A DNA stretch of 64,000 nt from Pseudoalteromonas shioyasakiensis (GTDB lineage: Bacteria > Pseudomonadota > Gammaproteobacteria > Enterobacterales > Alteromonadaceae). The notes beneath the pieces are model-generated. The model searched no databases. It was not told the DNA's origin and saw only the letters and a program-made list of their open reading frames with translations. Location: contig NZ_JANIGL010000003.1 of the NCBI RefSeq assembly GCF_024518675.1, positions 1 to 64,000 of the forward strand, given 5' to 3'. The position numbers were made by a program, and so were the translations under genes. The stretch's first letter is position 1. Every line of letters begins with the position of its first letter. Positions 25,339 through 34,522 of the stretch are shown here, one piece after another.

Positions 25339-26232
25339 TCAGAAGTTAAGTAAATTAGCTGGGGAGTATTGGTCGGTTAATACTTTGGTGTCTTTAGGCC
25401 AATCTTGATTGTCGTGGGTAGACTTCATACCTTGACTGATGGCTTTAATATCAATGTTATACGGAGATAATAACGGACTTAGTTGCTCAGCCCGCTTAGC
25501 CATTATTTGCTGTGAAGGGGCGTTCTTAAACCCCGCTAAAATGATGCGGTTACTGTTTTTTTCTGTCGTTACATTTATAAAATCACCAAACACAGCATGA
25601 TAAGTTGCAGATTCGTGTTGATATAGCTTGCTAGATGAAAAGGTATTTGCAGCCACAATACCACCGGGCGCAAGCACACTTTTTATCTCTGTGAAAAACT
25701 CTTTCGTTAACAGGTGCTCGGGAATGTAATCACCATTAAACGCATCAAGAATAATCCAATCATATTGCGCTTTTTTAATCGCTGCCCGTTTTATAAAAAT
25801 ACGCCCATCTTGCACTTTTGCTGTGACGTTATCGGTTTCAATAAAATCAAAATAGTCTCTAGCAACTTTAATTACGGCGGGGTCTATTTCTACATTTTCA
25901 ATAGCTGCATCGGGGTACAACTCATGTATTACGTTTGATAAAGTACCGCCTCCAAGGCCAATAATGAGCACGTTTTTCGGGTTTTCAATCATCAGTAAGC
26001 TAGCAAAAGTCAACTTAGTATAATTAAAAACCAACTCTTTCGGTTTGCTGATGTACATACAACTTTGACTGCTTTTACGTGTTTTTTCGTCGAACTTTAA
26101 ACACCGTAAATCACCATTTTCTTCCACTAAGATATTGCGATAGAGTGAACGTTCCTTATGAATAATATCAGCCATTGTCGGCGCACTTGCGAATAAAGCT
26201 AAAACCGCAATTAGGTGAAAGTAATTACGCAT
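25339..26232 (-). CDS. Spermidine-synthase-like aminopropyltransferase-fold protein, exported half
   Basis: The protein has a signal peptide (MRNYFHLIAVLALFASAPTMA) and then a Rossmann fold of the polyamine synthase type: VLIIGLGGGTLSNVIHELYP, ENVEIDPAVIKVARDYF, VQDGRIFIK and DWIILDAFNGDYIPEHLLT. Export of such a fold is unusual, since SAM-type donors are cytosolic, and suggests it works with the membrane partner upstream as a split version of the fused transporter/spermidine-synthase-like proteins. I start at the ATG at 26232 (AAGGA eight bases upstream), which overlaps the partner gene by eight bases. The activity is unknown. Confidence 0.8.
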   Translation of the reverse strand: MRNYFHLIAVLALFASAPTMADIIHKERSLYRNILVEENGDLRCLKFDEKTRKSSQSCMYISKPKELVFNYTKLTFASLLMIENPKNVLIIGLGGGTLSNVIHELYPDAAIENVEIDPAVIKVARDYFDFIETDNVTAKVQDGRIFIKRAAIKKAQYDWIILDAFNGDYIPEHLLTKEFFTEIKSVLAPGGIVAANTFSSSKLYQHESATYHAVFGDFINVTTEKNSNRIILAGFKNAPSQQIMAKRAEQLSPLLSPYNIDIKAISQGMKSTHDNQDWPKDTKVLTDQYSPANLLNF

Positions 26233-26845
26233 AAACGGGTTCCTTCTTAGCGATTGAATCAACCACAATAGCTAATAAACCTAAGCACCCTATAAAACTC
26301 GCAAACCCGATAATAATGGTGTTTACATCGAACGCCAGCACCATGTAAAACGAAGTAATGATAGTACCTAGAGCGCTGCCCAATGTGCTTACAAAGTATA
26401 AGCCGCCAGCCACTTGCCCGCTATGTTCACTATCAGTGACTAATAAACGAACTGAGTAGGGCGATATCATGCCTAAAATAATGGTTGGAATAAAAAATAA
26501 CGCGGTCGATGCTATCAGTGAGCCATAGCGACTATCCTCAATATGGCTAAAAATGAATGCCATAATCGGCTCAGCAAACAGCGCTATCGGTAGTACCATA
26601 ACGCTTGCCACTAAAAAGATAAGACCATACTTAGTTAATGAAGGCTGCTTTATCGACAGCTTACCGCCAAGCAAGTAACCGAATGATAAACTGAGCATAA
26701 ATACAGTGATAATACTGCCCCAAATATGCACGCTGCTGCCAAAAAACGGCGCTAAAATTCGCCCACCGAGTAACTCGATCCCCATGATGCTGAAGCCACT
26801 ACTAAAGGCTAAAAGATAAATTAGTGCATTGGTTTTATTTAACAT
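26225..26845 (-). CDS. Membrane half of a split transporter / spermidine-synthase-like system
   Basis: A 206-residue protein with six or so helices beginning LAFSSGFSIMGIELLGGRILAPFFGSSVHIWGS, the signature of the N-terminal membrane domain of fused MFS/spermidine synthase proteins. Here the reading frame ends (EPVYA stop) and the synthase-like domain begins as a separate overlapping gene with its own signal peptide. Translation is coupled by an eight-base overlap. What it transports or modifies is not known. Confidence 0.82.
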   Translation of the reverse strand: MLNKTNALIYLLAFSSGFSIMGIELLGGRILAPFFGSSVHIWGSIITVFMLSLSFGYLLGGKLSIKQPSLTKYGLIFLVASVMVLPIALFAEPIMAFIFSHIEDSRYGSLIASTALFFIPTIILGMISPYSVRLLVTDSEHSGQVAGGLYFVSTLGSALGTIITSFYMVLAFDVNTIIIGFASFIGCLGLLAIVVDSIAKKEPVYA

Positions 26846-27016
26846 TCATTCTAATTCTTGTTGTTTAATGTTAGAGCCATCTTAACGTGATGTGCAGTAG
26901 TGTGCTAGAGGAAACGGTTGAATTTTATTCGGCTAAAAGTTAAGTTTTGCTGTAACTTTCCATGTATTTCTAAAACTGCTAGGCTTGCTACATTATAAAT
27001 ACAATCAAAAAACAAA

Positions 27017-27652
27017 ATGATAAAACGGATTTTATTTCCTACACTGTTAATTTTCAGCCACAACTTACTAGCACAGCAAACAATTTACTCTCAGTCCACA
27101 TGTGAGCAATTACAGCAAGCTCAACAAAATTTACAAAAACAGATAAATAGCAATGGCTCAGCACAAAACAAACAACAATTAATCGACAAAAAATCTGATT
27201 TAGCAGATACTTATACAAAATATTGCCGTTATTTTAACTCCAACCACTCCTCCTTTGCAGGACAAGAAAAATCACAGGCAGGTGAGTCAAACGACACCAC
27301 ATTACAGAAATTTAATCAACTACCTCCTCGCTGTACGCAACCAACTATTAACCAAGCTACGCAGCTGTGGTGTGATGAATTAAAAATAGAGCAACGGGCT
27401 TTGTTTGAAAGTCACAGCTCAGCTAATACCGCACCTGTAAATCAAATGCCTACGAAACAGAGGGCTGTTATTAATCAAGAAAAAAAACAGCTAATAGAGA
27501 AAGCTCCCGCTCAAAAAGTTAGCCAGACATCGTCGTATAGCTCTAGCACAGTGCAAACGGATACAACTAACGAGCCAGACACTACCAAGCTTCCTATATG
27601 GGTGTTTTTTGCCCTCACCGCAAGTGTTTTTTGCAGGTTTGCTATATTTTAA
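27017..27652 (+). pseudogene. Cys-rich exported membrane protein with apparent frameshift near the 3' end
   Basis: A 211-residue frame of unrecognised family: signal peptide (to LLAQ), a Gln-rich helical region bounded by Cys29 and Cys70, a second Cys-containing helical motif (RCTQPTINQATQLWCDELK), a Ser/Thr/Lys linker and the start of a membrane helix (LPIWVFFALTAS). In the given frame it ends oddly with VFCRFAIF. Removing one T from the six-T run at 27627-27632 gives VFAGLLYFKRFK and a stop at 27665, a normal helix end with a positive anchor. So the last residues look frameshifted, by real mutation, slippage or a sequencing slip. The protein may be functional either way. Confidence 0.6.
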
Positions 27653-27667
27653 GCGCTTTAAATAACA

Positions 27668-30334
27668 CTAAGCTTTATTAAGTAGCATGCAGATCTGCGA
27701 CAACAACAAATTTCTATCGACAGGTTTTGGTACATAGCTATCGAAACCTATTCGTTTATAAAGTAATTGATCTTCACTGAGTGCATTGGCAGTAAGTGCA
27801 ATTATGGGTATACCTGAATCAGCAGCTTTTATATTTTTACACGCTTCAATACCGTCCATTTTCGGCATTTGAATGTCCATTAAAATTAAATCAGGCGAAA
27901 GCGTTGTGAATAACTCAATAGCTTCTAAACCATTGTTTGCAATGTGAACCTGAGCATGTGCTTTAGTTACCATGGTTTTGACAACTAACTGGTTAATTGC
28001 ATTATCTTCTGCCAACAAAATAACAGCATTGTTAAAGTTATACTGTAGTGGTTCAATCTCATGATTTTCATCAGTATTTTCAGTCCGTTCTAATGGTAAT
28101 TGAATGGTAAACAATGATCCTTGATTGAGTTGGCTTTCAACACTAATTGAGCCACCCATTAGTTCAACTAACGATTTTGTGATAGATAAACCTAGACCTG
28201 TACCACCAAATTTACGCGTAGTAGACTTATCACCTTGCTCAAACCGAGAAAACAACTTACTGACTGACTCTTCTGTCATGCCAATACCGGAATCTTTAAC
28301 AGTGACAATTATTCCTTGATTAGCTTGGTCTTGTGTTAAGTGCACAGCTATATTTCCAACTTCGGTAAATTTAATCGCATTGGATAAAATGTTCAGTAGT
28401 ATCTGGCGGATCCTAACCTCATCTCCTAACCAGTAATGATCTACAAGGCTCGATGATATATCCAGAGCAATGCCTTTATTAACCGCTAATACTGAAAACT
28501 CTGAGCGTAAATGTTCAATTACTTTTGCTATATTAAAGGGGCGATTTTCAAGGGTTAGTCTTCCTGCTTCAATTTTGGAAAAGTCTAAAATATCATTAAT
28601 AATGGTGTTTAAGCCCTTCATTGAGTAAATCGCTTTCTCAAGTAAGTTGCTACCGCTGTCGGTATGCGGCTCATCCTTTAAAAGCTGTAACGTGCCATAT
28701 AAGCCATTCAAAGGAGTTCTTATTTCATGACTCATATTTGCTAAAAAAGCTGATTTAGCATGGCTCGCCATTTCTGCTTCTTCTTTGGCTTCTGACAACG
28801 CCTGTTCATGTTCTATTTGCTCGGTAAGGTCATAAGCAATACCTAAAAAGCCATCCATGTCATCATCAACTTCACCAAGCCCTGTGATTGATAAGCGCAT
28901 AGGAATATGGCGCTGATCTTTAGTGACATAAGTCCAGCGATGTGTATCGATTTCACCCAATCTTGCCTTTGCCGCAAAGCACTCTAAACCTGGCTTTATA
29001 TTTTGTTGTAACTCGTCACTGAGCTCACACGCACGAGTCACTAACTCTTCTTTTACATGAAAAATTAATGGACTGTGTTTACCTATTAGTTCTTCTTTTT
29101 TATAGCCGAGCAATCGCTCTGCCGCTGGGTTAAATAAAGTAATAATGCCATTATTATCAATCGCCACGATTGGGTAGCCAGCAGCATTAACAATACTGCG
29201 TTGTAATCGGCTAAACTTGATGGTCTCTTGCGTTCGTAGCTTTACTTCTTGTTCAAGTTTTACATTTAACTCCTTGAGATGCTGCGTTTTTTCGATTTCA
29301 GCTAGACGCGTTTGCCTCTCATGCTCTTGACGACGAATAATAATGCTCAAAAGGTTAAATAAGGCAATGGCAAGTAGCAGCGAAATAACCGAGCTAATTA
29401 CTAACACTGTACTTGGGCTCAATAAATTGAGTGAATTGGCAAACTCATCCGTTGATTCTATGTGTACCAGCCAGCGGCGGCCAAACAACATGACAGGTTG
29501 CTCAGCAGATTCAATATAAGCAGTTGCTTTGCTATTTTTAGCGAGGTAAAAAGGCGCTGCTTGTGGATCTTCTGTAATGTCACTAATAGTTAAAGTTAAA
29601 TCACTTTTGAGTGATGCTAAAGAGTCTATGATTTCATTAATGAGCAATGGGGAGTATGTCCAGCCAACCAGTTGCTTAAGTCTTTGCTCTGGTGTTTTAG
29701 GGGCGATAGCGGTTTTATAATACGGTGCAAGAATTAAAAAACCATACTTCACTTGGTTATCTGCTTGTACTAACGTTATTGGTGCTGTCAGATGGGGTTT
29801 ATTTGTTTTAGCTGCAGCTAACGCAGCCTTTCTTCTATTGTGTTCTGAGCCAATGTCTAAACCAACCGCCTGTTTATTCAGCGACTCTGGCTCAATATAT
29901 TGAATAATAAAACGACTATCATTATGTTCGTTCAATTTTCTAATAGCAAAATCACGTTTTCGGTCGCGTATTGCACTTGCAATAAACTGCGCCTCTTGCT
30001 CAACCTCAACATAGCGAATAACTCCCAACCCACGGGCTCCAGGAAAGGCTTCTTTCAAGTCTTGGCTTTGGGTATAGCGTAACATCGCTATATAGTTAAA
30101 TTCATTTTTTGGTTGTGAGTTTATCGCCGACTTAAGTCCTAATATGCCATAAGAATACAGTGTTACTCTTTCATTAAGAACATCGATAACCTGCAATAGC
30201 CTATCATCAAGCGCATGCTCAACATGCTGTTCATATGACTCTGCTTGCTGGATATAAATAAAACCATTAACAACAACACCAAACAGTAATAAGAAAATAC
30301 TCGGTATCAATAAAGACTTAGCTATTTTTATCAA
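27668..30334 (-). CDS. CHASE-PAS hybrid sensor histidine kinase
   Basis: An inner-membrane hybrid kinase of 888 residues. In order: N-terminal helix (about 8-27), a periplasmic CHASE domain (about 45-270, including GARGLGVIRYV and GFLILAPYY), a second helix (about 310-335), a short coiled coil, a PAS domain (about 380-510), HisKA with the phosphorylated His in MSHEIRTPLNG near 535, the ATPase domain (NILSNAIKFTE, DSGIGM, GTGLGLSI) and a receiver with Asp820 in LMDIQMPKMDG. There is no HPt domain. The start is TTG at 30334 with AGGA close upstream. CHASE ligands are usually small extracellular molecules; the one here is unknown. Confidence 0.92.
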   Translation of the reverse strand: MIKIAKSLLIPSIFLLLFGVVVNGFIYIQQAESYEQHVEHALDDRLLQVIDVLNERVTLYSYGILGLKSAINSQPKNEFNYIAMLRYTQSQDLKEAFPGARGLGVIRYVEVEQEAQFIASAIRDRKRDFAIRKLNEHNDSRFIIQYIEPESLNKQAVGLDIGSEHNRRKAALAAAKTNKPHLTAPITLVQADNQVKYGFLILAPYYKTAIAPKTPEQRLKQLVGWTYSPLLINEIIDSLASLKSDLTLTISDITEDPQAAPFYLAKNSKATAYIESAEQPVMLFGRRWLVHIESTDEFANSLNLLSPSTVLVISSVISLLLAIALFNLLSIIIRRQEHERQTRLAEIEKTQHLKELNVKLEQEVKLRTQETIKFSRLQRSIVNAAGYPIVAIDNNGIITLFNPAAERLLGYKKEELIGKHSPLIFHVKEELVTRACELSDELQQNIKPGLECFAAKARLGEIDTHRWTYVTKDQRHIPMRLSITGLGEVDDDMDGFLGIAYDLTEQIEHEQALSEAKEEAEMASHAKSAFLANMSHEIRTPLNGLYGTLQLLKDEPHTDSGSNLLEKAIYSMKGLNTIINDILDFSKIEAGRLTLENRPFNIAKVIEHLRSEFSVLAVNKGIALDISSSLVDHYWLGDEVRIRQILLNILSNAIKFTEVGNIAVHLTQDQANQGIIVTVKDSGIGMTEESVSKLFSRFEQGDKSTTRKFGGTGLGLSITKSLVELMGGSISVESQLNQGSLFTIQLPLERTENTDENHEIEPLQYNFNNAVILLAEDNAINQLVVKTMVTKAHAQVHIANNGLEAIELFTTLSPDLILMDIQMPKMDGIEACKNIKAADSGIPIIALTANALSEDQLLYKRIGFDSYVPKPVDRNLLLSQICMLLNKA

Positions 30335-30570
30335 AGTTTCCTACCAAAAAAAGATACCAAAAAAAGAACGTAGAAACCGCTTAATTATGGGGTAATTAAA
30401 TACGACTCTACAAAGGTAAAGTTTTGATTATAGTCAAAGAAAAAAATCCAACCTAGTTTTTCCCAAAATAGTGCATATTTAGGTGTTTTTATTTTTAAAC
30501 ACTCAAGTTTTTAAAATTATGTTATATTTTATTAATTACCTTTTCGCCTTTTATTTAAGGAAGCAAATTG

Positions 30571-31872
30571 TTGAAAAAGTATATTCCATTGCTACTTATA
30601 GCAGCTATTAGCTCACCAAGCCTTGCTGATGTCACACGAGTAAAATCGAGCATTAACCGCACAGAAACTCCCAGTAAAGTGCAAGAAAACCTAGTATTAC
30701 CGTATTTTTTTAGCTCTGAAACGATGGGCTTAAATTTAGGGGTAGGGGGCATGCTAAAGGGTTGGCATCAAGATCAAATGAGCCTAGGTGCAACTGCATT
30801 TAAAGGTGATATTAGCCATGGTTTTTGGGCCGGGGTGTTTAATTATCGCATTAACGATAGCGAGCGCTGGTATTTAAGTGCAAATGGATTATTTGCATAC
30901 TTTCCTGATCAACGCGCTTACTCTGGAGGACGTGTCCCCATTGCTCCAGATGAAATAATGCCCGGTAGTAATGAGTCATCGAATGAACAATATTTAGAAG
31001 CCGATGGCGACTCAAACTGGGTTGATATGAAGCTAGAATATGCCCTCCCATTTGGCGCAACAAAAAATAAAGGCCTTATCGACTATACGCTTAAAAATGG
31101 CATCTTGGTCTCAGAACCTTCAGGTGGCCATGAATGGAATCCACTCACTTCTGGAGCCATGGTGGCAACGACGCGATACTTTAGTCGGTTTCAAAGTTTC
31201 GAGTATGAAACAGAGCAAATCAGTGGCGATATGTCTGCGTTAGAGTTTGGTTTGCTATACGATAATACTGATTTTGCGACTAACCCAAGTTTTGGTAGTC
31301 GCCAATACATCTCTTATTCGGTGTCTTCACCTTGGGGGGATGATGACTATGATTGGGATTTATGGCAATTTAGCGCCAGTAAATTTTTCTCCTTCGGGGA
31401 AACTGAATATGCCCACCAACGGGTATTAGCGTTAAACTTTTGGACAGCATACTCTCCCAGCTGGCAACTAGTCACTAACCCAGATGGCACACGGCAAATT
31501 ACCGACGCCGCTCCTTACAATGAAGGTGCTAACCTTGGTGGGTTTAAGCGCATGAAAGGCTATGATTTTTATCGTTTCCACGACAAAGCTGCTATCTATA
31601 CCACCGCAGAGTATCGTCACACTTTAAAATATAACCCTATTGAAGACGTACAATGGCTTAAGTTTTTAAAGCTAGACTGGTTCCAGCTAGTAGCGTTTGC
31701 AGAAGCTGGTAGAGTGGCTCCTGAATATCACTTAAGCACATTAACTGATGATATTAAATTTGACTATGGTGTAGGGCTCAGAGCCATGTTGGCTGGGCTT
31801 GTGGTGCGAACTGATTTAGCGGTATCTGATGAAGGCACCAATATGTGGGTAATGGTTGACCAACCATTTTAA
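30571..31872 (+). CDS. Omp85/BamA-type outer-membrane barrel (surface antigen domain)
   Basis: A signal peptide (KKYIPLLLIAAISSPSLA) is followed by about 415 residues of alternating, aromatic-rich beta strands ending in Phe (VMVDQPF), as expected for a BamA/TamA-like C-terminal barrel without POTRA domains. Similar stand-alone 'surface antigen' barrels exist in marine gammaproteobacteria, with unknown roles. No ATG is available: two consecutive TTG codons occur at 30568 and 30571, and AAGGAAG at 30557-30563 is better spaced for the second. It converges on the CheY-like gene through a hairpin at 31872-31905. Confidence 0.78.
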   Translation: MKKYIPLLLIAAISSPSLADVTRVKSSINRTETPSKVQENLVLPYFFSSETMGLNLGVGGMLKGWHQDQMSLGATAFKGDISHGFWAGVFNYRINDSERWYLSANGLFAYFPDQRAYSGGRVPIAPDEIMPGSNESSNEQYLEADGDSNWVDMKLEYALPFGATKNKGLIDYTLKNGILVSEPSGGHEWNPLTSGAMVATTRYFSRFQSFEYETEQISGDMSALEFGLLYDNTDFATNPSFGSRQYISYSVSSPWGDDDYDWDLWQFSASKFFSFGETEYAHQRVLALNFWTAYSPSWQLVTNPDGTRQITDAAPYNEGANLGGFKRMKGYDFYRFHDKAAIYTTAEYRHTLKYNPIEDVQWLKFLKLDWFQLVAFAEAGRVAPEYHLSTLTDDIKFDYGVGLRAMLAGLVVRTDLAVSDEGTNMWVMVDQPF

Positions 31873-31905
31873 ATTGAGGGGCTGATAAACTTAGGCCCCT
31901 TAATT
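31872..31905. terminator. Bidirectional terminator between the barrel gene and the CheY-like gene
   Basis: AATTGAGGGGC (31872-31882) pairs with GCCCCTTAATT (31895-31905) with one G-T wobble, an 11-bp stem. It overlaps the stop codons of both convergent genes (31870-31872 and 31900-31902). Confidence 0.7.
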
Positions 31906-32262
31906 CACTATTTTATTCAGTTGTTTTTCTAAGGTACTTAAATTAAACGGCTTCACAATAAAACCCGACACTTTAGCCGCTATTATCTCTTTAATTGGTT
32001 CTTTGTTATCTTCGCAAGTGACCATCAAAACAGGTATTTCACTTAATATTTCATCATTACGAATACGGTTAAGTAAGGTTTTACCGTCCATTTTAGGCAT
32101 GTGCAAATCTGTTATCACTAAATCAAAATGCTGTTGTTGCATTAGAGTGAATGCCTGAACGCCATTAGATGCCTCGGTGATATCATTTAGATTTAGCTTA
32201 CGCAGCATATTAACCAGTACGTTTCGCATCAAGGGCATATCGTCAACTACAAGTATTTTCAT
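31900..32262 (-). CDS. CheY-like single-domain response regulator
   Basis: A stand-alone receiver of 120 residues with no output domain. The acidic pocket (VVDD at 5-8), the phosphorylated Asp52 in ITDLHMPKMDG, Thr in LMVTCE and Lys103 in FIVKPFN are all present. Its partner kinase is not identifiable; the nearby hybrid kinase at 27668 is on the same strand but separated by the barrel gene. It follows the YaiI and DUF genes by 34 bases and may be co-transcribed with them. Confidence 0.92.
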   Translation of the reverse strand: MKILVVDDMPLMRNVLVNMLRKLNLNDITEASNGVQAFTLMQQQHFDLVITDLHMPKMDGKTLLNRIRNDEILSEIPVLMVTCEDNKEPIKEIIAAKVSGFIVKPFNLSTLEKQLNKIVN

Positions 32263-32296
32263 TAAGTTAGCTAAGCAAAAAGAAGATAACCTTAGG

Positions 32297-32836
32297 TTAG
32301 CTACTTTCTAAACAATTAGCTACTAATTGGCTCAATCGCGCTATTTTAATATTACTTAATTGACGATAATCAAAATAAGGGCAGACAATAAGTTTATTGG
32401 CTTTATCTACTGCAAACTCATCGTCTAGCCAATCTAGTTGAGCTGTTAACATAGCTTGATTAATTAAGTTTTTCGCATGGGTGCGCCCTGCAATAATATG
32501 CAACGTATCACCTTTAGTTAGCTCTGGCGGGCTAAATAATAGGGCAGTTTTACTCGAGTGTTGAAGCAAATACTGATCGCGATACTGCTGCCAAGTGGCG
32601 GTTAGCTTTGCAAAACTGTAATGCTCACTTGGTAATGCAAATAGTACCTTTGCATACACGTTAAACACTTTGCGCCAATCATTGCCACACGCTTGGTTAA
32701 TAGTATTGATATGCTCACAAGTTAACGGAGTCAAAGTGGTCATATTGCTATACTCTGGCATCGGAGGTGGCTTAGCCATATACACTGCGATGCTAAAATT
32801 TTGATCACCAAATCCAATGTTATATAAATCGGTCAT
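32297..32836 (-). CDS. Conserved hypothetical protein
   Basis: A 179-residue soluble protein with no signal peptide, membrane helix or motif I recognise. It starts four bases inside the end of the YaiI-family gene (ATGA overlap), so translation is coupled to it. Visible traits are a Trp-Gln-rich middle ([15 protein letters not shown]) and the segments [13 protein letters not shown] and [15 protein letters not shown] assign no function. The context with a YaiI/YqxD protein suggests a shared but unknown pathway. Confidence 0.75.
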   Translation of the reverse strand: MTDLYNIGFGDQNFSIAVYMAKPPPMPEYSNMTTLTPLTCEHINTINQACGNDWRKVFNVYAKVLFALPSEHYSFAKLTATWQQYRDQYLLQHSSKTALLFSPPELTKGDTLHIIAGRTHAKNLINQAMLTAQLDWLDDEFAVDKANKLIVCPYFDYRQLSNIKIARLSQLVANCLESS

Positions 32837-33282
32837 TTCTTTTGCGCTAAAATACGGTCTAAATTATTAGCAAAGTTTTGCCTGTCACTTTGACTAAGTG
32901 GAGGTGGCCCGCCATTCATTTCGACACCACTTGAGCGCATCGTATCCATAAAATCACGGACATTAAGTAATGAACGAATATTCTCTGCGGTGTATAACTC
33001 ACCGCGAGGGTTAAGCGCTTGCGCGCCGTTATCAATCACTTCTGATGCCAAAGGAATATCACCGGTGATCACCAAATCATTTGCAGCAACTCGTTTTACT
33101 ATTTCATCGTCAGCCACATCAAATCCTGAGGAAACTTGAACACGACTAATATATTTTGATGGCGGCACTCGCATCGCATGATTCGCTACTAAAATAGTGT
33201 CGGTTTGCGTGCGCTCTGCAGCACGAAATAAAATTTCCTTTATCACAACCGGACAGGCATCGGCATCTACCCATATCTTCAT
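32833..33282 (-). CDS. YaiI/YqxD family protein (UPF0178)
   Basis: A 149-residue protein of the UPF0178 family, related to PIN-like nuclease folds. Family features include the start [16 protein letters not shown] with early Asp residues, [20 protein letters not shown] and the NPRGELYT segment. The biochemical role is unknown; the acidic residues suggest a metal-dependent nuclease (inference). It is the first gene of a likely three-gene unit with the overlapping hypothetical gene and the CheY-like gene. Confidence 0.92.
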   Translation of the reverse strand: MKIWVDADACPVVIKEILFRAAERTQTDTILVANHAMRVPPSKYISRVQVSSGFDVADDEIVKRVAANDLVITGDIPLASEVIDNGAQALNPRGELYTAENIRSLLNVRDFMDTMRSSGVEMNGGPPPLSQSDRQNFANNLDRILAQKK

Positions 33283-33409
33283 TTAATTATGCACTTGTTG
33301 GTAAAAATGTGATCCTATCGTACACCTAAACTAACAGCCAGAACTAAGTGAACTTTTTGCAAATAGGTTACGTATAATCTATTTTTACAAACAAACACGG
33401 TAAACCTCT

Positions 33410-33946
33410 ATGCTTAAATCTTTCATTCTCAGTCTAGTTTTATTCTGTACAGTGTTGATTTCTGGCTGTACAGGCCTGCCGCAAAATATCACACCCGTAG
33501 ATAACTTTTCGCTAGAACGCTACCAAGGGAAATGGTACGAAATTGCTCGATTAGACCACTCATTTGAACAAGGTCTAAGCAATGTTACTGCACACTATAC
33601 ATTAAATGAAGATGGATCTGTCACAGTACAGAATCAAGGCTTTAATGATGCTGAGCAACAATGGAGTAAAGCACAAGGAAAAGCAAAATTTGTAGAAAAT
33701 GCCGATATCGGCCACTTGAAAGTATCTTTTTTTGGCCCCTTTTACAGCTCCTATGTAGTTTTTAAAATGGACAAGCAATACTATCAATATGCATATGTAG
33801 CTGGTTATAACACTGACTATTTATGGCTTTTATCTCGGACACCGAGTGTTTCTCAAGCACGAAAAGATGATTTTATAAAGACAGTTAAACAGCGTGGTTT
33901 TGATGCAACATCTTTAATTTGGGTAGAGCAAAATACCCAACCGTAA
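33410..33946 (+). CDS. blc: Outer-membrane lipoprotein lipocalin Blc
   Basis: A bacterial lipocalin anchored to the outer membrane, thought to bind lysophospholipids or fatty acids during envelope stress. Signal peptide with lipobox LISGC (Cys20), the lipocalin motif YQGKWYEIARLDHSFEQG and the second structured region YNTDYLWLLSR are all visible; 178 residues matches E. coli Blc (177). The stop codon (33944-33946) lies inside a copy of the dispersed palindrome. In many species blc is induced in stationary phase. Confidence 0.94.
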   Translation: MLKSFILSLVLFCTVLISGCTGLPQNITPVDNFSLERYQGKWYEIARLDHSFEQGLSNVTAHYTLNEDGSVTVQNQGFNDAEQQWSKAQGKAKFVENADIGHLKVSFFGPFYSSYVVFKMDKQYYQYAYVAGYNTDYLWLLSRTPSVSQARKDDFIKTVKQRGFDATSLIWVEQNTQP

Positions 33947-33958
33947 AGCCCCTTTACA
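33942..33958. repeat. Dispersed palindrome, copy 5, across the blc stop codon
   Basis: CGTAAAG-CCC-CTTTACA, one base from the sbcD copy, spans the TAA of blc. Confidence 0.75.
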
Positions 33959-34030
33959 AAATTGCAGGCTGTATTAAAAGGGTAATATCAAAGTAATAAA
34001 TATGACATGGATTCAGGTTAATATTTACGC

Positions 34031-34137
34031 CATAGAGTAACTAGTTTCTGTCTTACTCTATGTGTTGACATGAGTATCCCCACTATTTATACCCAGATTT
34101 TGGATATAACGGCAAGCCAGATTGGCTTGCCTTTTTT
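34031..34137 (+). ncRNA. Candidate small RNA between blc and DUF3325 gene
   Basis: Two perfect hairpins lie in this gap: CATAGAGTAA (34031-34040) with TTACTCTATG (34053-34062), and GGCAAGCC (34111-34118) with GGCTTGCC (34124-34131), the latter running into six T residues (34132-34137), a strong intrinsic terminator. A TTGACA (34065-34070) followed 17 bases later by TATACC also occurs. The terminator stands 165 bases after blc, so it could end a long blc 3' UTR or a separate short RNA. I cannot decide between these. Confidence 0.35.
34111..34137 (+). terminator. Strong rho-independent terminator
   Basis: An 8-bp GC-rich stem with a five-base loop is followed directly by TTTTTT. It ends plus-strand transcription coming from blc or from a promoter in the gap. 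Confidence 0.93.
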
Positions 34138-34186
34138 ATTTCTGCGCGGTGAGATTTATCGCAGATCAGATTTTTACCAACGTATA

Positions 34187-34522
34187 CTAATAAATGGCAA
34201 AAAATAAGCCACTAAATAGAATAACGCTTATATTGATGACACTCATAGCCTTTACCCAAGAGGTTTTAAAACTATAAAAAATCATTAAAATTAAAACACT
34301 TAGCGCCATGTAACCACAAAAAAGTAATGCCCCATAGCCTTTATACTCAACCACACTCAATACTAAACTTAGTAAAATACTGATCCAAGCAACCACTACA
34401 AACTGATTACTTTGCGTTTGTGTTGGTCTAACTTTAAATACATCACGATAGTGATTAAATTTTGCTAATGCAAAACAATTAAATGCGAATAAACACAGGC
34501 TAAATTGCAGTATTTCACTCAT
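34187..34522 (-). CDS. DUF3325 membrane protein
   Basis: A 111-residue protein with four predicted helices, fitting DUF3325, a small partner of PepSY-type iron-reductase-like membrane proteins. It overlaps the PepSY gene by four bases (ATGA) and is the last gene of the three-gene unit DUF3649 - PepSY - DUF3325. Such units usually lie near siderophore uptake genes and are thought to help reduce or release ferric siderophores at the inner membrane. The individual role is unknown. Confidence 0.85.
   Translation of the reverse strand: MSEILQFSLCLFAFNCFALAKFNHYRDVFKVRPTQTQSNQFVVVAWISILLSLVLSVVEYKGYGALLFCGYMALSVLILMIFYSFKTSWVKAMSVINISVILFSGLFFAIY

Noticed and set aside
27668..32262. Phosphorelay between the hybrid kinase (27668) and the CheY-like protein (31900)
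   Set aside because: They are separated by a convergent barrel gene and no phosphotransfer domain is present; proximity alone is too weak.
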